Below are positions 35,160 through 45,017 of a stretch of 64,000 nt of DNA, piece by piece; the stretch's first letter is position 1, and each line of letters opens with the position of its first letter. Source of the DNA: Microstegium vimineum (taxonomy: Eukaryota > Streptophyta > Magnoliopsida > Poales > Poaceae). The notes beneath the pieces are model-generated. The model had not been told where the DNA came from, searched no databases, and saw only the letters and a list, made by a program, of their open reading frames with translations. Both the position numbers and the translations under genes were made by a program. Location: NCBI GenBank assembly GCA_022036555.1, contig CM039119.1, forward strand, positions 23,446,979 to 23,510,978, in the 5' to 3' direction.

Positions 35160-35283
35160 GCCTGTTCGTTTGGCAGGATTATGCACTGTTCCGACAGGAT
35201 TATTCACTGCTGGCTGATTTCTTGTGAGAGAAAAACACTGTTCCGGCTGGATTTAAGCCGACTGAAAAGCCAAGCGAACAGGC
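35160..35283. mobile_element. Short foldback MITE (copy B, inverted relative to copy A)
   Basis: Ends GCCTGTTCGTTTGGC and GCCAAGCGAACAGGC pair as terminal inverted repeats of about 15 bp. Internal words (AACAGTG, TTTCTCTCAC as reverse complement, CAGCCGG) match the copy at 22120-22243 in reverse. Confidence 0.7.
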
Positions 35284-35849
35284 TGAAAATTTAGTACTAT
35301 AGGCCACGTGGGGACTAAGAGATGTTGTGAGCTATGAAAAGCTATTGTAAGTCGTGAGCTATCAAAAATTATTGTCAGTTACGTTATGTGACGTGGAAAA
35401 TTTATAATCAAATTGTTTGTTTAAAACAACTATATATAAAAAACCTCTTTATCCCTCTTTAAACAATTGTAAAATGTCTCCCTATTTTCACCTATTTTGA
35501 AAAGTTACAAGTTAAAAACCAAAAAATAGGTTCCAAGGTACACGAAAGCACCTACTTTTACATAAAAACATCTTCTAGTTCTACCTGTTAGGTTAGTGTT
35601 ATGCTTTTTTGGCAACAGAAACACTTTACACAAAGTAAACCAAACATGGTCAAATTACACCCCAAAATTTGAGAAGTATATAGCAAGCATGAGGACGGCC
35701 TAATTATACCCTTTAGATTAAGAGCATTTGCTGCAATAATAAATAATTCTTATATTTCAAAACAAAGGTAGTGTATGCGGTAATGAATCTTTCGAGTATA
35801 CATGCATTAGTAGGCGGTGACAAAAAAAAAAGTAATATTTGAGTTGGAG
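35284..35849. other. Intergenic, AT-rich, nothing recognised
   Basis: No gene is recognised between the MITE and the CACTA element. Confidence 0.4.
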
Positions 35850-36881
35850 CATTACTATAAAAAAAATTACAGATGTTCTTAAAATAGGCTCCGAGCCGGT
35901 TAAGTCGGTTGCCCACCTTATTTAATCATGGCCCAACAACTACAACCGAGGTGAATAACGTAACCAAACCACCTCGGTTAAAGCCTATCAACTGAGACGG
36001 TTGCTCTAAACCACCTAACCAAGGCTGTTGCCATAGGTGGCCTATATCGGTTAATCATTTAACCGTGGTGGTTGTCTTATAGCGTCGTTCTCGGTTAAGT
36101 CCATGGTTATAAATCTCAGATGGAAATCAATTAATTACTAAAATTCAAAATTTTCAAATGATCTTGAATGGACAAATGACTAAATAAAAGTTTCGAAATT
36201 ATTTTATCAAGGAAAACTACATTTGAATTTATCACATTTAAAATTTAAATTTTTCAAAATGATCTCAAATGGATAAACATTCTAAAACGAAAGTTGATCT
36301 CATAAAGTTAAATAGCTTTGTAGTTGATAAATTTTTCATTTAAATCATCTAACTAAGAACAATTATATGTAAAGTTAGTACATTTGAAATTTAAATTTCA
36401 CAAACAACCTCGAAAGAGAAATGACCAAAATAAAAGTTATAGATCTTGAAAAATTCAACACTTTGTACTTAATAACTTTTTCACTGGAATTTGTTAAGAG
36501 TCTCAAACACTCTTTTTAAATTGGTCTAGTATAATATGAGAATAAAGAATATCTATTATTAACACAAGTCTCAATAGGGTTGAGTGGTCGAGGGTTACGT
36601 GTGAGGGCAAGATCAGGGGTTTAAACCTGCGCAGTGTGTGAAAAAAATCACAATTTGCGGCTTGCGAGCACGCAGCATGTGGCTGAATGTTGAGGGCCTC
36701 CTTGGATTAAAAAATTGCTCTTTTCCTGGATTCAGAAAATCTAAAAAAATAATTAACTAACACGGACGTTAATGGTGACCACCTCCGTCAAATTCGGATT
36801 AACCGTGACCTTTCAATGGAGACAGGTGACTTGTCGTCTTGGTTAACCGATTTTTGTCCGTCTAAGTTTCCTATAGTAGTG
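35850..36881. mobile_element. Non-autonomous CACTA element, 1032 bp, TSD GAG
   Basis: The right end read on the minus strand is CACTACTATAGGAAACTTAG, a standard grass CACTA terminus. The left end reads CATTACTATAAAAA, the same terminus with a C-to-T change in the third base. GAG flanks both ends (35847-35849, 36882-36884), the expected 3-bp duplication. Subterminal CGGTTAA/AACCGAGG words cluster within 200 bp of both ends, as for transposase-binding sites. The interior has AT-rich repeats of about 140-150 bp (AAATTTAAATTT, AAATGATCT.AAATGGA) and no transposase. Near 36565-36635 a segment has tRNA-like box A and box B words. Confidence 0.8.
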
Positions 36882-37238
36882 GAGTTGTTTGATATGGTAT
36901 ACAAGCCATAACATTATTATATACCTCAATTAAAGCTTTGTTTGGTTTGGCTCCTCGATGTAGCTATTGTGCAACACTATTGATCTCTATAGTTATAAAA
37001 ATAGATTCCAGAGGGTGGGAGCTCCTCCAAACACGCTCTTTGTCTCGGAGTCTAAGCCAAAACACGAAAGAGGGCGTGTTGCAGTATATTGCGCTAGAAG
37101 TTATTATCATGACTTTTTTCTTTGAAAGGTAGATCCCATTTGGTCTCCTACCAGCTTCAGGTTCTTTGACGCATTAACTGTTCTTGCACTGTTCATAGGA
37201 GTCATTTTTATCTCTTATCTCTCCTCTCACAGAGCTGT

Positions 37239-38968
37239 TGTCACACCCGTTTTTAAGAACAAAAACAAGTGCATAAACGGCTCATGTGCACCCCAGGAAT
37301 AGTCGCGCACATGAGTTGACAAATCATAAAAGTACTATTACAGTGATTATTACATAGCGAATAAATATTCATTACATAGTCTGAAACGAATAACTTTAAC
37401 TAAACGAAGATAACTGCGAAAGCTCCAAAGGGACTGGTTGACTGGTTGACTCCAAGACTAGATTAAACTAGACGCAACGGCGAAACTACTATCGTTCTTT
37501 ATTACATAAAAGGTGCCTAATTCCTATGGATAGATCTTGATTGACGAGGAACTTGGGGTCTTCTCTCATGGCTGGAGTTGAGCTAGCTGGGCCTTTAACG
37601 CTTCATTCTCTTCACAAAGCTTTTCATTGAATTCCTTCTCATACCGCAGCTCTTCTTTCAACTCGTCTGCCACAGTTGCCATCTCACGACCAAACCTTAC
37701 CACATCTTGCAGCTTTGGTTTCGAAGCATCTGCAGGTACCATGTACCAGGTTCCTCTACTTGGCACAAGGAAAGGAAGATGCTTAAAACCACCATCACTC
37801 GTGCCATGTCGATCCCGATACTGACCGTGATAGCTGATGAATGCTTCATGGGCAACATCCCCCATCGCCTTCCTAGGAGTGGATCGGCTCACCTTGGTTC
37901 TGAAGGTTGCATGCACCATACGACGGTTGTTTTCAACCTCCCAGACCCAAAGCTCTGCATGCCATTGGGATGGCCTCTGAGGATGCTTGCGTTCCGTGTA
38001 GTGGTACTCCAAGGTGGCTTGCATCTCGTACAAGCAGTTTTCCAGGAACATCTCTATCAGATCCTGGAAAGGGTAGTGATGGTTCGGCAGTATGACGTGG
38101 GTCTCTTCAGTCCAATCTGTCAAAGGGACGTCTTCTGGTGCTGGCTTCATCTGAACTTCTTCCTCTATGTCCTCATCCTGAAAGACTCCCACACTTGACT
38201 CTGCATCAGAAATCTCCATCTCTTCAGCTGGTCGAAGCTGCCTAGGGGTGAACAAGGCACAGTACTCCGCAACTGTCATCCTGTTGTTCTGGCGAGAGGG
38301 ATGCATCTACAGAAAGTTTAGACATGGATTAGATAGAAGCAAAGTTTTCACAATAGAATATAACTGAAGAAACATTAAAATTTTTAGCAATTATCAAGAC
38401 TTTAGTAGAAAGCATGGACAAGAGAAGAAGGTCTCTAAAAGCAACAATTCTAACTAGGCTTGCGTCCTACAGTCAACACATGCTTTGATACCAAAGCTGC
38501 AAGGTGTGGTAAGGTTTGGTCGTGAGATGGCAACTGTGGCAGACGAGTTGAAAGAAGAGCTGCGGTATGAGAAGGAATTCAATGAAAAGCTTTGTGAAGA
38601 GAATGAAGCGTTAAAGGCCCAGCTAGCTCAACTCCAGCCATGAGAGAAGACCCCAAGTTCCTCATCAATCAAGATCTATCCATAGGAATTAGGCACCTTT
38701 TATGTAATAAAGAACGATAGTAGTTTCGCCTTTGCGTCTAGTTTAATCTAGTCTTGGAGTCAACCAGTCAGCCAGTCCCTTTGGAGCTTCCGCAGTTATC
38801 TTCGTTTAGTTAAACTTATTAATTTCAGACTATGTAATGAATATTTATTCGCTATATAATAATCACTGTAATGGTACTTTTATGATTTGTCAATTCATGT
38901 GCGCGATTATTCCTGGGTGCACATGAGCCGTTTATGCACTTGTTTTTGTTCTTAAAAAGGGTGTGACA
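37239..38968 (-). mobile_element. Palindromic gag-only retroelement with inverted ends and 5-bp TSD
   Basis: The insert starts TGTCACACCC and ends GGGTGTGACA, flanked by perfect GCTGT duplications (37234-37238, 38969-38973). Instead of direct LTRs it has inverted arms: 37239-37715 (477 bp) is the reverse complement of 38494-38968 (475 bp), with about 15 differences by eye. Each arm holds the C-terminal codons of gag, its 3' UTR and the outer end. Between them is a unique loop with the rest of gag and a primer-binding site. On the minus strand the PBS reads TGGTATCAAAGC (38482-38493), and the inversion junction lies exactly at its TGGT end, at an ACCA microhomology shared with gag (37716-37719). 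Both termini are therefore the same LTR end. No pol is present. Confidence 0.85.
37566..38306 (-). CDS. Gag-like protein of the palindromic retroelement
   Basis: An open frame of 246 residues starting MHPSRQNNRMTVAEYC. It contains an acidic region (about 30-60), a central globular part with YHYTERKHPQRPSQWHAELW, and a C-terminal coiled coil (DELKEELRYEKEF...EENEALKAQLAQLQP). It resembles gag-like proteins of non-autonomous grass LTR elements (TR-GAG type), judged by position after a PBS and before a terminal end; I cannot name the family firmly. There is no zinc knuckle, protease or RT. The last 47 codons are duplicated in antisense in the right arm (38497-38643). The frame is intact, so a protein could still be made if transcribed. 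Confidence 0.55.
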   Translation of the reverse strand: MHPSRQNNRMTVAEYCALFTPRQLRPAEEMEISDAESSVGVFQDEDIEEEVQMKPAPEDVPLTDWTEETHVILPNHHYPFQDLIEMFLENCLYEMQATLEYHYTERKHPQRPSQWHAELWVWEVENNRRMVHATFRTKVSRSTPRKAMGDVAHEAFISYHGQYRDRHGTSDGGFKHLPFLVPSRGTWYMVPADASKPKLQDVVRFGREMATVADELKEELRYEKEFNEKLCEENEALKAQLAQLQP

Positions 38969-39091
38969 GCTGTTGAGAGCATCAACAGCTTTGTGAGAGA
39001 AGGAGAGATAAAAACGGCTCCTATGAATAGTATATAAATTATAAATATGTTAGACAAGCTAGAGGCAGTAGGAGCCCTGCCAAACGGGACC

Positions 39092-40536
39092 GTAATATGA
39101 TGGCTTAGTTACAGGATGGTCCATGTAGACCGCGAACAACCGTGCACTTGTCCCAACATCAAAGGTCTATAGGAGTCTTTTAGTTACCGCATTTAATCAT
39201 TCGTCTTATTTAAATTCTTTTTACAAATTATAAAATAAATAAATCATTATTAAAAATATCTATAGTGATCAAACAAGGTAAGGTGTAAAAAAAATATAAT
39301 ATTCATATAAATTTTTTGAATAAGATAAAAAATTAAACAAGATGACTCCAAAATGTTCGTCGTGGAATACCGCTCGGTCTTTCAGCTTCGCATAGGATTC
39401 TGAACAGCGTTGTTGCCTGTAGCCCTTTGACTTCCTATTCTTTCCTAAACAAAATGCGCATGCAGGCTGTTGGGCTCGGCTGTGGCGACGCCGTGACGGC
39501 AGGTTGGAAGCAGCAGCGGGCGTGGCCATCGCCGCCTCTGCAACACGCCAACACCACTGCGAGCTCGAGCACGCAACAGCCCCTCACTAGCAGGGCAATC
39601 AGGTACGATCTGACATTTCAATAAAAGAAGACTCAAACTGATCTTATCATCTTATATTAAGCCAAAGGCCAGAGCCAATTAGCCGATGCTATGTTCGTCT
39701 AATCGTTTCAATGACGGATAAGTCGGCTGATATTGTTTTTGACTGTTTTGTTGTGAAAAAAAATATTGTTTTGATGGCTGATAAGCCAAGCGAACAAGAC
39801 CGACTTCGGCTGATAGAAAAGTCAGTTGATTCCGGCTGATTGAATAGCCTTCTATGAGAGAATAAGCTCAAACAAGTGAGTAGTTCAAGTGAACATAGGC
39901 CAAACAGCAAAAGTGCGCAACATATTTTAGGTTATAGATTTCTAGTACATTAAATTATTCGAGGTTTTTTTATGTGTGTTAGATGACTTTATTTCAATCG
40001 TAGTTTTTTTTTTAAAAAAACTATTCTGCAGCATTTTATTGAGTTTTACTGTTCATATCAGGACAATGTAATATTTATATAGTGATTATTTTTAAAACAC
40101 TGGACCACCGTGGCTATAAATCCTGCTGGCTACGGCTGTGGCTTGGAATTGAAGAAAATGAAGCGAGATGAACCCCACAACGAATATTACGACCGTTGTA
40201 GTAGGACCATTGCATCGCACACGACAAAAACGTGCCCTACTTTGTTCCCCCACACACGTGTTGTTGACACTTGTCATTTAGGAGTTCCCTAGGCAAGGTG
40301 GTCCAAGCAAGAGCTGCTTGTGCCAACAATTCGTGTAGAGCAGCAGAGCTACTCAAAGCCACTTTGCCCACCCTCGTCGTAAGCTCGCACGCACGAACGC
40401 CGCCGGCCGGCCGGCCGGCTCTATAAATCTGACACCTAGCTTCACCCTCTCTTCTCATTAGCAACCAACACACAAAAGCCGGCCTTATTACCAGTAACTG
40501 AGCGAGAGCGAGAGAGACTAGCTAGCTAGCTACAAG
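39092..40536. other. Intergenic before the intact chlorophyllase
   Basis: A block at about 39670-39905 contains GGCTGATAAGCCAAGCGAACAAG, related to the foldback MITE ends seen at 22120 and 35160. A short GC-rich piece lies at 39470-39600. Promoter of the chlorophyllase at the right: TATAAAT at about 40423-40429 preceded by CCGGCCGGCCGGCCGG (40400-40417). No other gene. Confidence 0.5.
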
Positions 40537-41612
40537 ATGGCAGCACCGGTGCAGACGACCATGGCTACGACGCCCCGGCGGCCCCAGGTGGTGACGTCGT
40601 CGGTGTTCCAGCCAGGGAAGCTTGGTGTCGAGGTGATCTCAGTGGATAACGATGCCCGGCCAACGCCGCCGATCCCCATCCTGATCGCTGCTCCCAAGGA
40701 TGCCGGCACCTACCCCGTCGCCATCCTCCTGCATGGCTTCTTCCTCCAGAACCGCTACTACGAGCAGCTCCTCAAGCATGTTGCCTCGTTTGGCTTCATC
40801 ATGGTCGCACCACAGGTTGTTGGCTATATATGGCTAGTGTGGCTGCATGCATGTCAACTGTGTGTATGTATGATCTGTTGAAGCATGCATATGCAACCTA
40901 TAGCTTATTTATACTCCTATATATATGTTTGCAGTTCCACACCAGCCTCATATCCAACGGCGACGCCGACGACATTGCGGCGGCGGCCAAGGTGACGGAG
41001 TGGCTCCCCGAGGGCCTGCCGTCCGTGCTCCCGACAGGCGTGGAGGCGGACCTTTCCAAGCTCGCCTTGGCCGGCCACAGCCGAGGTGGCCACACGGCCT
41101 TCTCCCTGGCCCTGGGGCACGCCAACACCAGCCTCAAGTTCTCCGCTCTCGTCGGGCTCGACCCCGTCGCCGGCACCGGCAGGAACTCGCAGCTCCCGCC
41201 GGCGATCCTCACCTACGAGCCCTCGTCGTTCGACATCGCCGTGCCGGTGCTGGTCATCGGCACCGGGCTGGGCGACGAGAGGGAGAACGCGCTGTTCCCT
41301 CCCTGCGCCCCCGTGGACGTGAACCACACCGAGTTCTACCGCGAGTGCAGGGCTCCGTGCTACCACCTCGTGACAAAGGACTACGGCCACCTCGACATGC
41401 TGGACGACGACGCTCCCAAGCTTGTCACCTGCCTCTGCAAGGAAGGGAACATCTGCAAGGACGTGATGAGGAGGACCGTCGCCGGGATCATGGTCGCCTT
41501 CTTCAAGGCCGTCATGGGCGAGGAAGATGATGATGGTGATCTCAAGGCCATACTCCAACACCCTGGGCTCGCACCAACCACACTGAACCCTATCGAGTAT
41601 CGGTTGGCATGA
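40537..41612 (+). CDS. Chlorophyllase, intact (2 exons)
   Basis: The spliced CDS is 40537-40815 and 40935-41612 (GT-AG intron of 119 bp, after MVAPQ), giving 318 residues, the usual length for plant chlorophyllases. It hydrolyses chlorophyll to chlorophyllide and phytol (EC 3.1.1.14). The alpha/beta hydrolase signature is complete: oxyanion region LLHGFFLQNRYYEQLL (about 70-85), nucleophile elbow LAGHSRGGH with Ser142, Asp169 in VGLDPVAG and His245 in KDYGHLDML. The Cys-rich end (PCAP, EC..PC, CLCKEGNICKD) is typical of the family. No clear transit peptide: the start MAAPVQTTMATTPRRP is short. It is the functional partner of the broken copy 8.6 kb upstream; the intron position is identical. 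Confidence 0.93.
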
Positions 41613-41623
41613 GCTGAATGAAA

Positions 41624-41625
<2 letters not shown>

Positions 41626-41672
<47 letters not shown>
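41626..41672. repeat. (TA)n microsatellite
   Basis: About 23 uninterrupted AT dinucleotides directly after the chlorophyllase stop region, ending at a Helitron-like terminus. Confidence 0.95.
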
Positions 41673-41673
<1 letters not shown>

Positions 41674-41702
41674 TAGTATAATGTCCGTGCTAACGTAGGG
41701 AA
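41673..41702 (-). mobile_element. Helitron-like 3' terminus
   Basis: Minus-strand reading CCCTACGTTAGCACGGACAT, then TATACTAG, resembles the Helitron end at 8298 (same CGTTAGCACGG core and CTAG). The hairpin is weaker. The element would extend to the right, towards the broken RING gene, which lies in the same orientation; its far end was not found. The (TA)n run borders the CTAG, fitting AT-rich Helitron targets. Confidence 0.45.
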
Positions 41703-41999
41703 ATATTTTTTAAAATAACAAATTTATTTTTACAGAGTTTAACTTAATACACAATAGATTACCAAAATGTCGTAGCTTACACAATAGCTTAAAAAAAAAG
41801 AAGGAAACAACTCCAAACGCCGCGACGCGGCCCAGTTTGGTCGTTTCCAAGTGCTCACACTCAACGATCCCCACTCTCTCACTGTACACTTGCATTCTTC
41901 CTTCCTTTTCCCTGTCCGTGTTGCCTCAAATCAAATGGCTCAACGAGGAGGGGATAGGAAGAGGAGGAGGAGGAACGGAGCCAAGATTCGAGGAGCCTT

Positions 42000-42595
42000 C
42001 TACTGCGGCTTCACCGGCGGCGACCAGCTGCTCTCTCCGCCGCCGAGCCCGGACTCCAAGTCGCCGTCTTGATTCTGCTGCTGCTGCGCCGGCGCCGGCG
42101 TGGGCGATGCGGCGCAGCCCAGCAGCCGCCGTAGGGCGGCTACTCTAGCCGCCTCCACGACCGCCGCAACTCCGGCGATGGGACCTGGGACCGCCTGCGT
42201 CGTCGGCGTCGTCACATGTGGCGCCGCCTGCCGTGCCGGTGCTGCCGGCGCGGCAGTGGCGCCTCGGGTGCTGACGGCGTCCTGGGAGCCGAAGAAGAGG
42301 ACGTTGGTGGGGAAGTTAGGCGACTCCGGGTCCGCCTCGGGCACCCGGGCGGCGTTACGGGCTTGGCTTCGCCGGCGTCGTCGTCGTCGGCGACCGCGCA
42401 GCGGCACAGCGGGCAGGTGGAGTGGGAGCGCAGTCACATGTCGACGCACTCCACGTGGAACGCGTGGCCGCACCGGGGCAGCACCCGCGCCGCCTCCCCC
42501 GGGGCCACCTCGGCGATGCACACGGCGCAGTCCGCGGCTGGGTCCCCGGTGCACACCTCCTTCCTCGGCAGCGCCGCGATGGCGGACTCGTCCAT
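42000..42595 (-). pseudogene. ATL-type RING-H2 E3 ligase, truncated and broken
   Basis: From 42595 the minus strand reads MDESAIAALPRKEVCTG, then DCAVCIAEVAPGEAARVLPR and CGHAFHVECVDM, the first part of a RING-H2 finger of the ATL family (E2-binding ubiquitin ligases). The Trp expected after CVDM is a TGA stop (42434-42436), followed in frame by LRSHSTCPLCRCAV. After the acidic DDDDAG stretch the frame shifts and the family's C-terminal signature appears in another frame (SPNFPTNVLFFGSQDAVSTR), ending at 42000. The N-terminal membrane segment of ATL proteins is absent; upstream is a Stowaway-like end (ACTCCCTCAGTCCCTCC). So there are at least three lesions. Confidence 0.85.
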
Positions 42596-42739
42596 GCCGC
42601 CGGCTTAATATGGAGGGACTGAGGGAGTATAAAACCACCACGGCGTCAGCAGGGGTTCCGGTCATCGCCCTGTCCGCCGCCATTGACCGTCAAGGTCAGG
42701 GACGGACTAGTCCGTGGATGAAAGAAGGGCTTCTTTGAT

Positions 42740-43069
42740 CAACACGTTGGGCCGGGCCTTCAGCTAAACCGTCGCCACCCCATGGGCTAGGCCAGTTCAT
42801 AATTCTCAAATGCTGCAGGAACCAATTCATCTTGTGCCTCCTGCTGCTGCTTTATCATGAGCTGCACACGGCATCTTCCCTCGAGTTCTCCATCTCTGAC
42901 TACCTGCCTTCTCGGCCAGTTTGCAGGCTATGTGCACGAGCAGTTTCTCTAAACACTACCAAGGATTGGTCGATTAATGTAACAGTGATTGCTGTTTACT
43001 GTTTTAGTTATTTTTTTTGCTATGTATATCCATCACTTGTGAGCCAATTTTGTTGTCTTTTTTATCAAG
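42740..43069. other. Intergenic, nothing recognised
   Basis: No gene or complete element between the RING pseudogene region and the Stowaway MITE. Confidence 0.4.
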
Positions 43070-43071
43070 TA

Positions 43072-43217
43072 CTCCCTCCGTTCCAAATTATAAGTCGCTT
43101 TAATTTTTTTGGTACCTCCATTTTACTATGTACATAGATATAATAATATGTCTAGATACATAACAATATAGATGAATAAAAAAAGTCAAAGCGACTTATA
43201 ATTTGGAATGGAGGGAG
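43072..43217. mobile_element. Stowaway MITE (Tc1/mariner type), 146 bp
   Basis: Ends CTCCCTCCGTTCCAAATTAT and ATAATTTGGAATGGAGGGAG pair along about 29 bp, including AAGTCGCTTT/AAAGCGACTT, and TA dinucleotides flank both sides. This is the textbook grass Stowaway structure. Confidence 0.95.
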
Positions 43218-43604
43218 TATTGGATTTTCTTCTCTCCATCCAATAACCAAGCATTGTTTTGCAGTAGTATGTAGTTTTACTGATTTTTTGTGGTGGTTGG
43301 CCTCAAGAACTCCAGTTCGTTGAAGAAGAGTTTGAATTACTAGAGTAATTTTTCTGAATTAATAGACATGAGACTATGCCAAATTCGTTGAAAAAAGAAG
43401 AGTTTGAAAACATAACGCCCCTAGGGACTAAGAGGAAAATTATTAAAGAGTTAGAGTACATTTGATCGAGACCATCTTAGAGAACTTTGAATAAGGCCAA
43501 AACGTAAAAAAAAAAGTTCCTTGTTTTCTTTATGTTCTCCATCAAAGTCACATGTTAGAGACCTCGTTTGGAGAGCCAAAGTTTTAGAACAAGAATAAGA
43601 ATAA

Positions 43605-43883
43605 GGGTATGTTTGAAGCTATTTTTTTTAAAAAAATAGTTTCATAACTTTCTAGGTGAAGTTAAACTATTTTGAAAAAAATGTTTGTCAAAACAGTTTC
43701 ACCAATAATTTTATACATGAATATGAGAGAAATAGAGGATAGAGCTAAGATAAACTATTTTTTCAACTTCATTCCACTTCATGTCTTTGTGAGAGGAGGA
43801 GAATAACAACTTCACACCCATAAAGCTATATTGAAAATATTTGTTTTACAAAAAAAAAGTTATGAGCTGTATCAAACATGCTC
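43605..43883. mobile_element. Tourist-like MITE, 279 bp, TSD TAA
   Basis: Ends GGGTATGTTTGAAGCT and AGCTGTATCAAACATGCTC are imperfect inverted repeats, with TAA at 43602-43604 and 43884-43886. The interior is also partly palindromic (TAGTTTCATAACTTT and AAACTATTTT words). Confidence 0.75.
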
Positions 43884-43889
43884 TAAATG

Positions 43890-44340
43890 TCCCAAATGTG
43901 TGCTACAATTCGTCTTTCCTCTTGGCATGTGGCACCGGCCATTTTTATTTTTATGTGAAGCAAAATTGTAAACAATGTTTCCATATGACATACAATTGTA
44001 CTACAACCTTTTAGAAGTTTCATAATTCAGTTAAACAATTAATTTTGTTGCAAAGATATCCTAATTTTAACTGTGTAGAAAATTCCGTTTTGAGTTTTAC
44101 AAAATTTCAATTTAAAAAATAGTAGTAATGCAGCACTACATAGGAGGAGATTATAAAAAAAGACACAGAATAGTTACGTTGTAATAATGTCAAAAGTAGT
44201 AAATTAAATATATTCCTTTTATACCCTTATATAGAACCCAAACGAAAAACGAGTCAACTAGCGGAGAGAGGAGGGGGAGGGAAGAATTCCGAAGCAGATA
44301 AGAATCGAAGAGAGAGCGATTCCCAGGCCGCGGGTCTTCT
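43890..44340. other. Upstream region of the HAD-phosphatase gene
   Basis: AT-rich sequence becoming GA-rich near 44260-44310. It is probably the distal promoter of the gene at 45018; no clear TATA box. Confidence 0.4.
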
Positions 44341-45017
44341 CCACCTCACGTTTCGACCGAACCCCCATCAGACGCTGCTCGTGGAGCCACGCGTCACGCA
44401 TCCTGCGGAGATTCGTCTCCCCTTCCTCCTCCTCCACGGAGGCACGGACAACCGCGGCGGCTCAGCCAGCCAGCGGCACTGCTCACCATAAAATCTCCAG
44501 AACGACGCGCGACACGAGGAGAAGAAGGGAGGGGAAAAAAAAAACAAGAAAACGAGTAAAAGGAAACGCGAGGCTAAAACAAGGTTGGCGGCTTCCCGAA
44601 GAAACCTCCTGTTCGTCCTCGACCCAGCGACGCCTGCGCCGCCGTCCGATCCCCCAGTCGCCGCCGGTACCGCCTCCTCCTTATCTCCTTGCCTTGTCCG
44701 CTTCCCCTTTCCTCTTTTTGCCCACCCAATCATTGAGCTCGGCTTGAGCTTCAACTGCCGATTGATTGGTTCCTGGCGTTAGTTAGGTACCGGTGCCCCT
44801 TTTATTGCTTGTTGGTTGCCTTCCTCCTCTCCTTTCATGTGTTGGATTGGAGTCTGAGCAATTCGTTTCTTCCTCTTCTTCTTGCAGCCCGATTCCGGCA
44901 GAGGAGCAGACGGTTCAGCAAATTGGCCCAATAATTTGGGGGGCAGCCAGGTTTGGGCTCCGGGATCTCGATTCTTCGTAGCTAGTTGGTGGGAGGGCGC
45001 CGGATCCAGCGGCCGTC

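Larger units (their letters stand above)
37132..39091. mobile_element. Foldback MITE interrupted by a retroelement
   Basis: Outer ends GATCCCATTTGG...CTCCTACC at left and GTAGGAGCCCTGCCAAACGG.. at right are inverted repeats. Inner parts also pair (GTTCATAGGAGTCATTTTTATCTC with GAGATAAAAACGGCTCCTATGAA), so before the insertion this was a compact hairpin of about 230 bp. GTA flanks both ends and may be the target duplication. The retroelement at 37239-38968 lies in its middle. Confidence 0.6.

Noticed and set aside
40917..41561. Minus-strand frame of 214 codons over the chlorophyllase
   Set aside because: Shadow of the intact chlorophyllase exon on the plus strand.
42100..42738. Plus-strand frame of 212 codons
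   Set aside because: Antisense of the RING-H2 pseudogene; Arg/Ala-rich composition without motifs.
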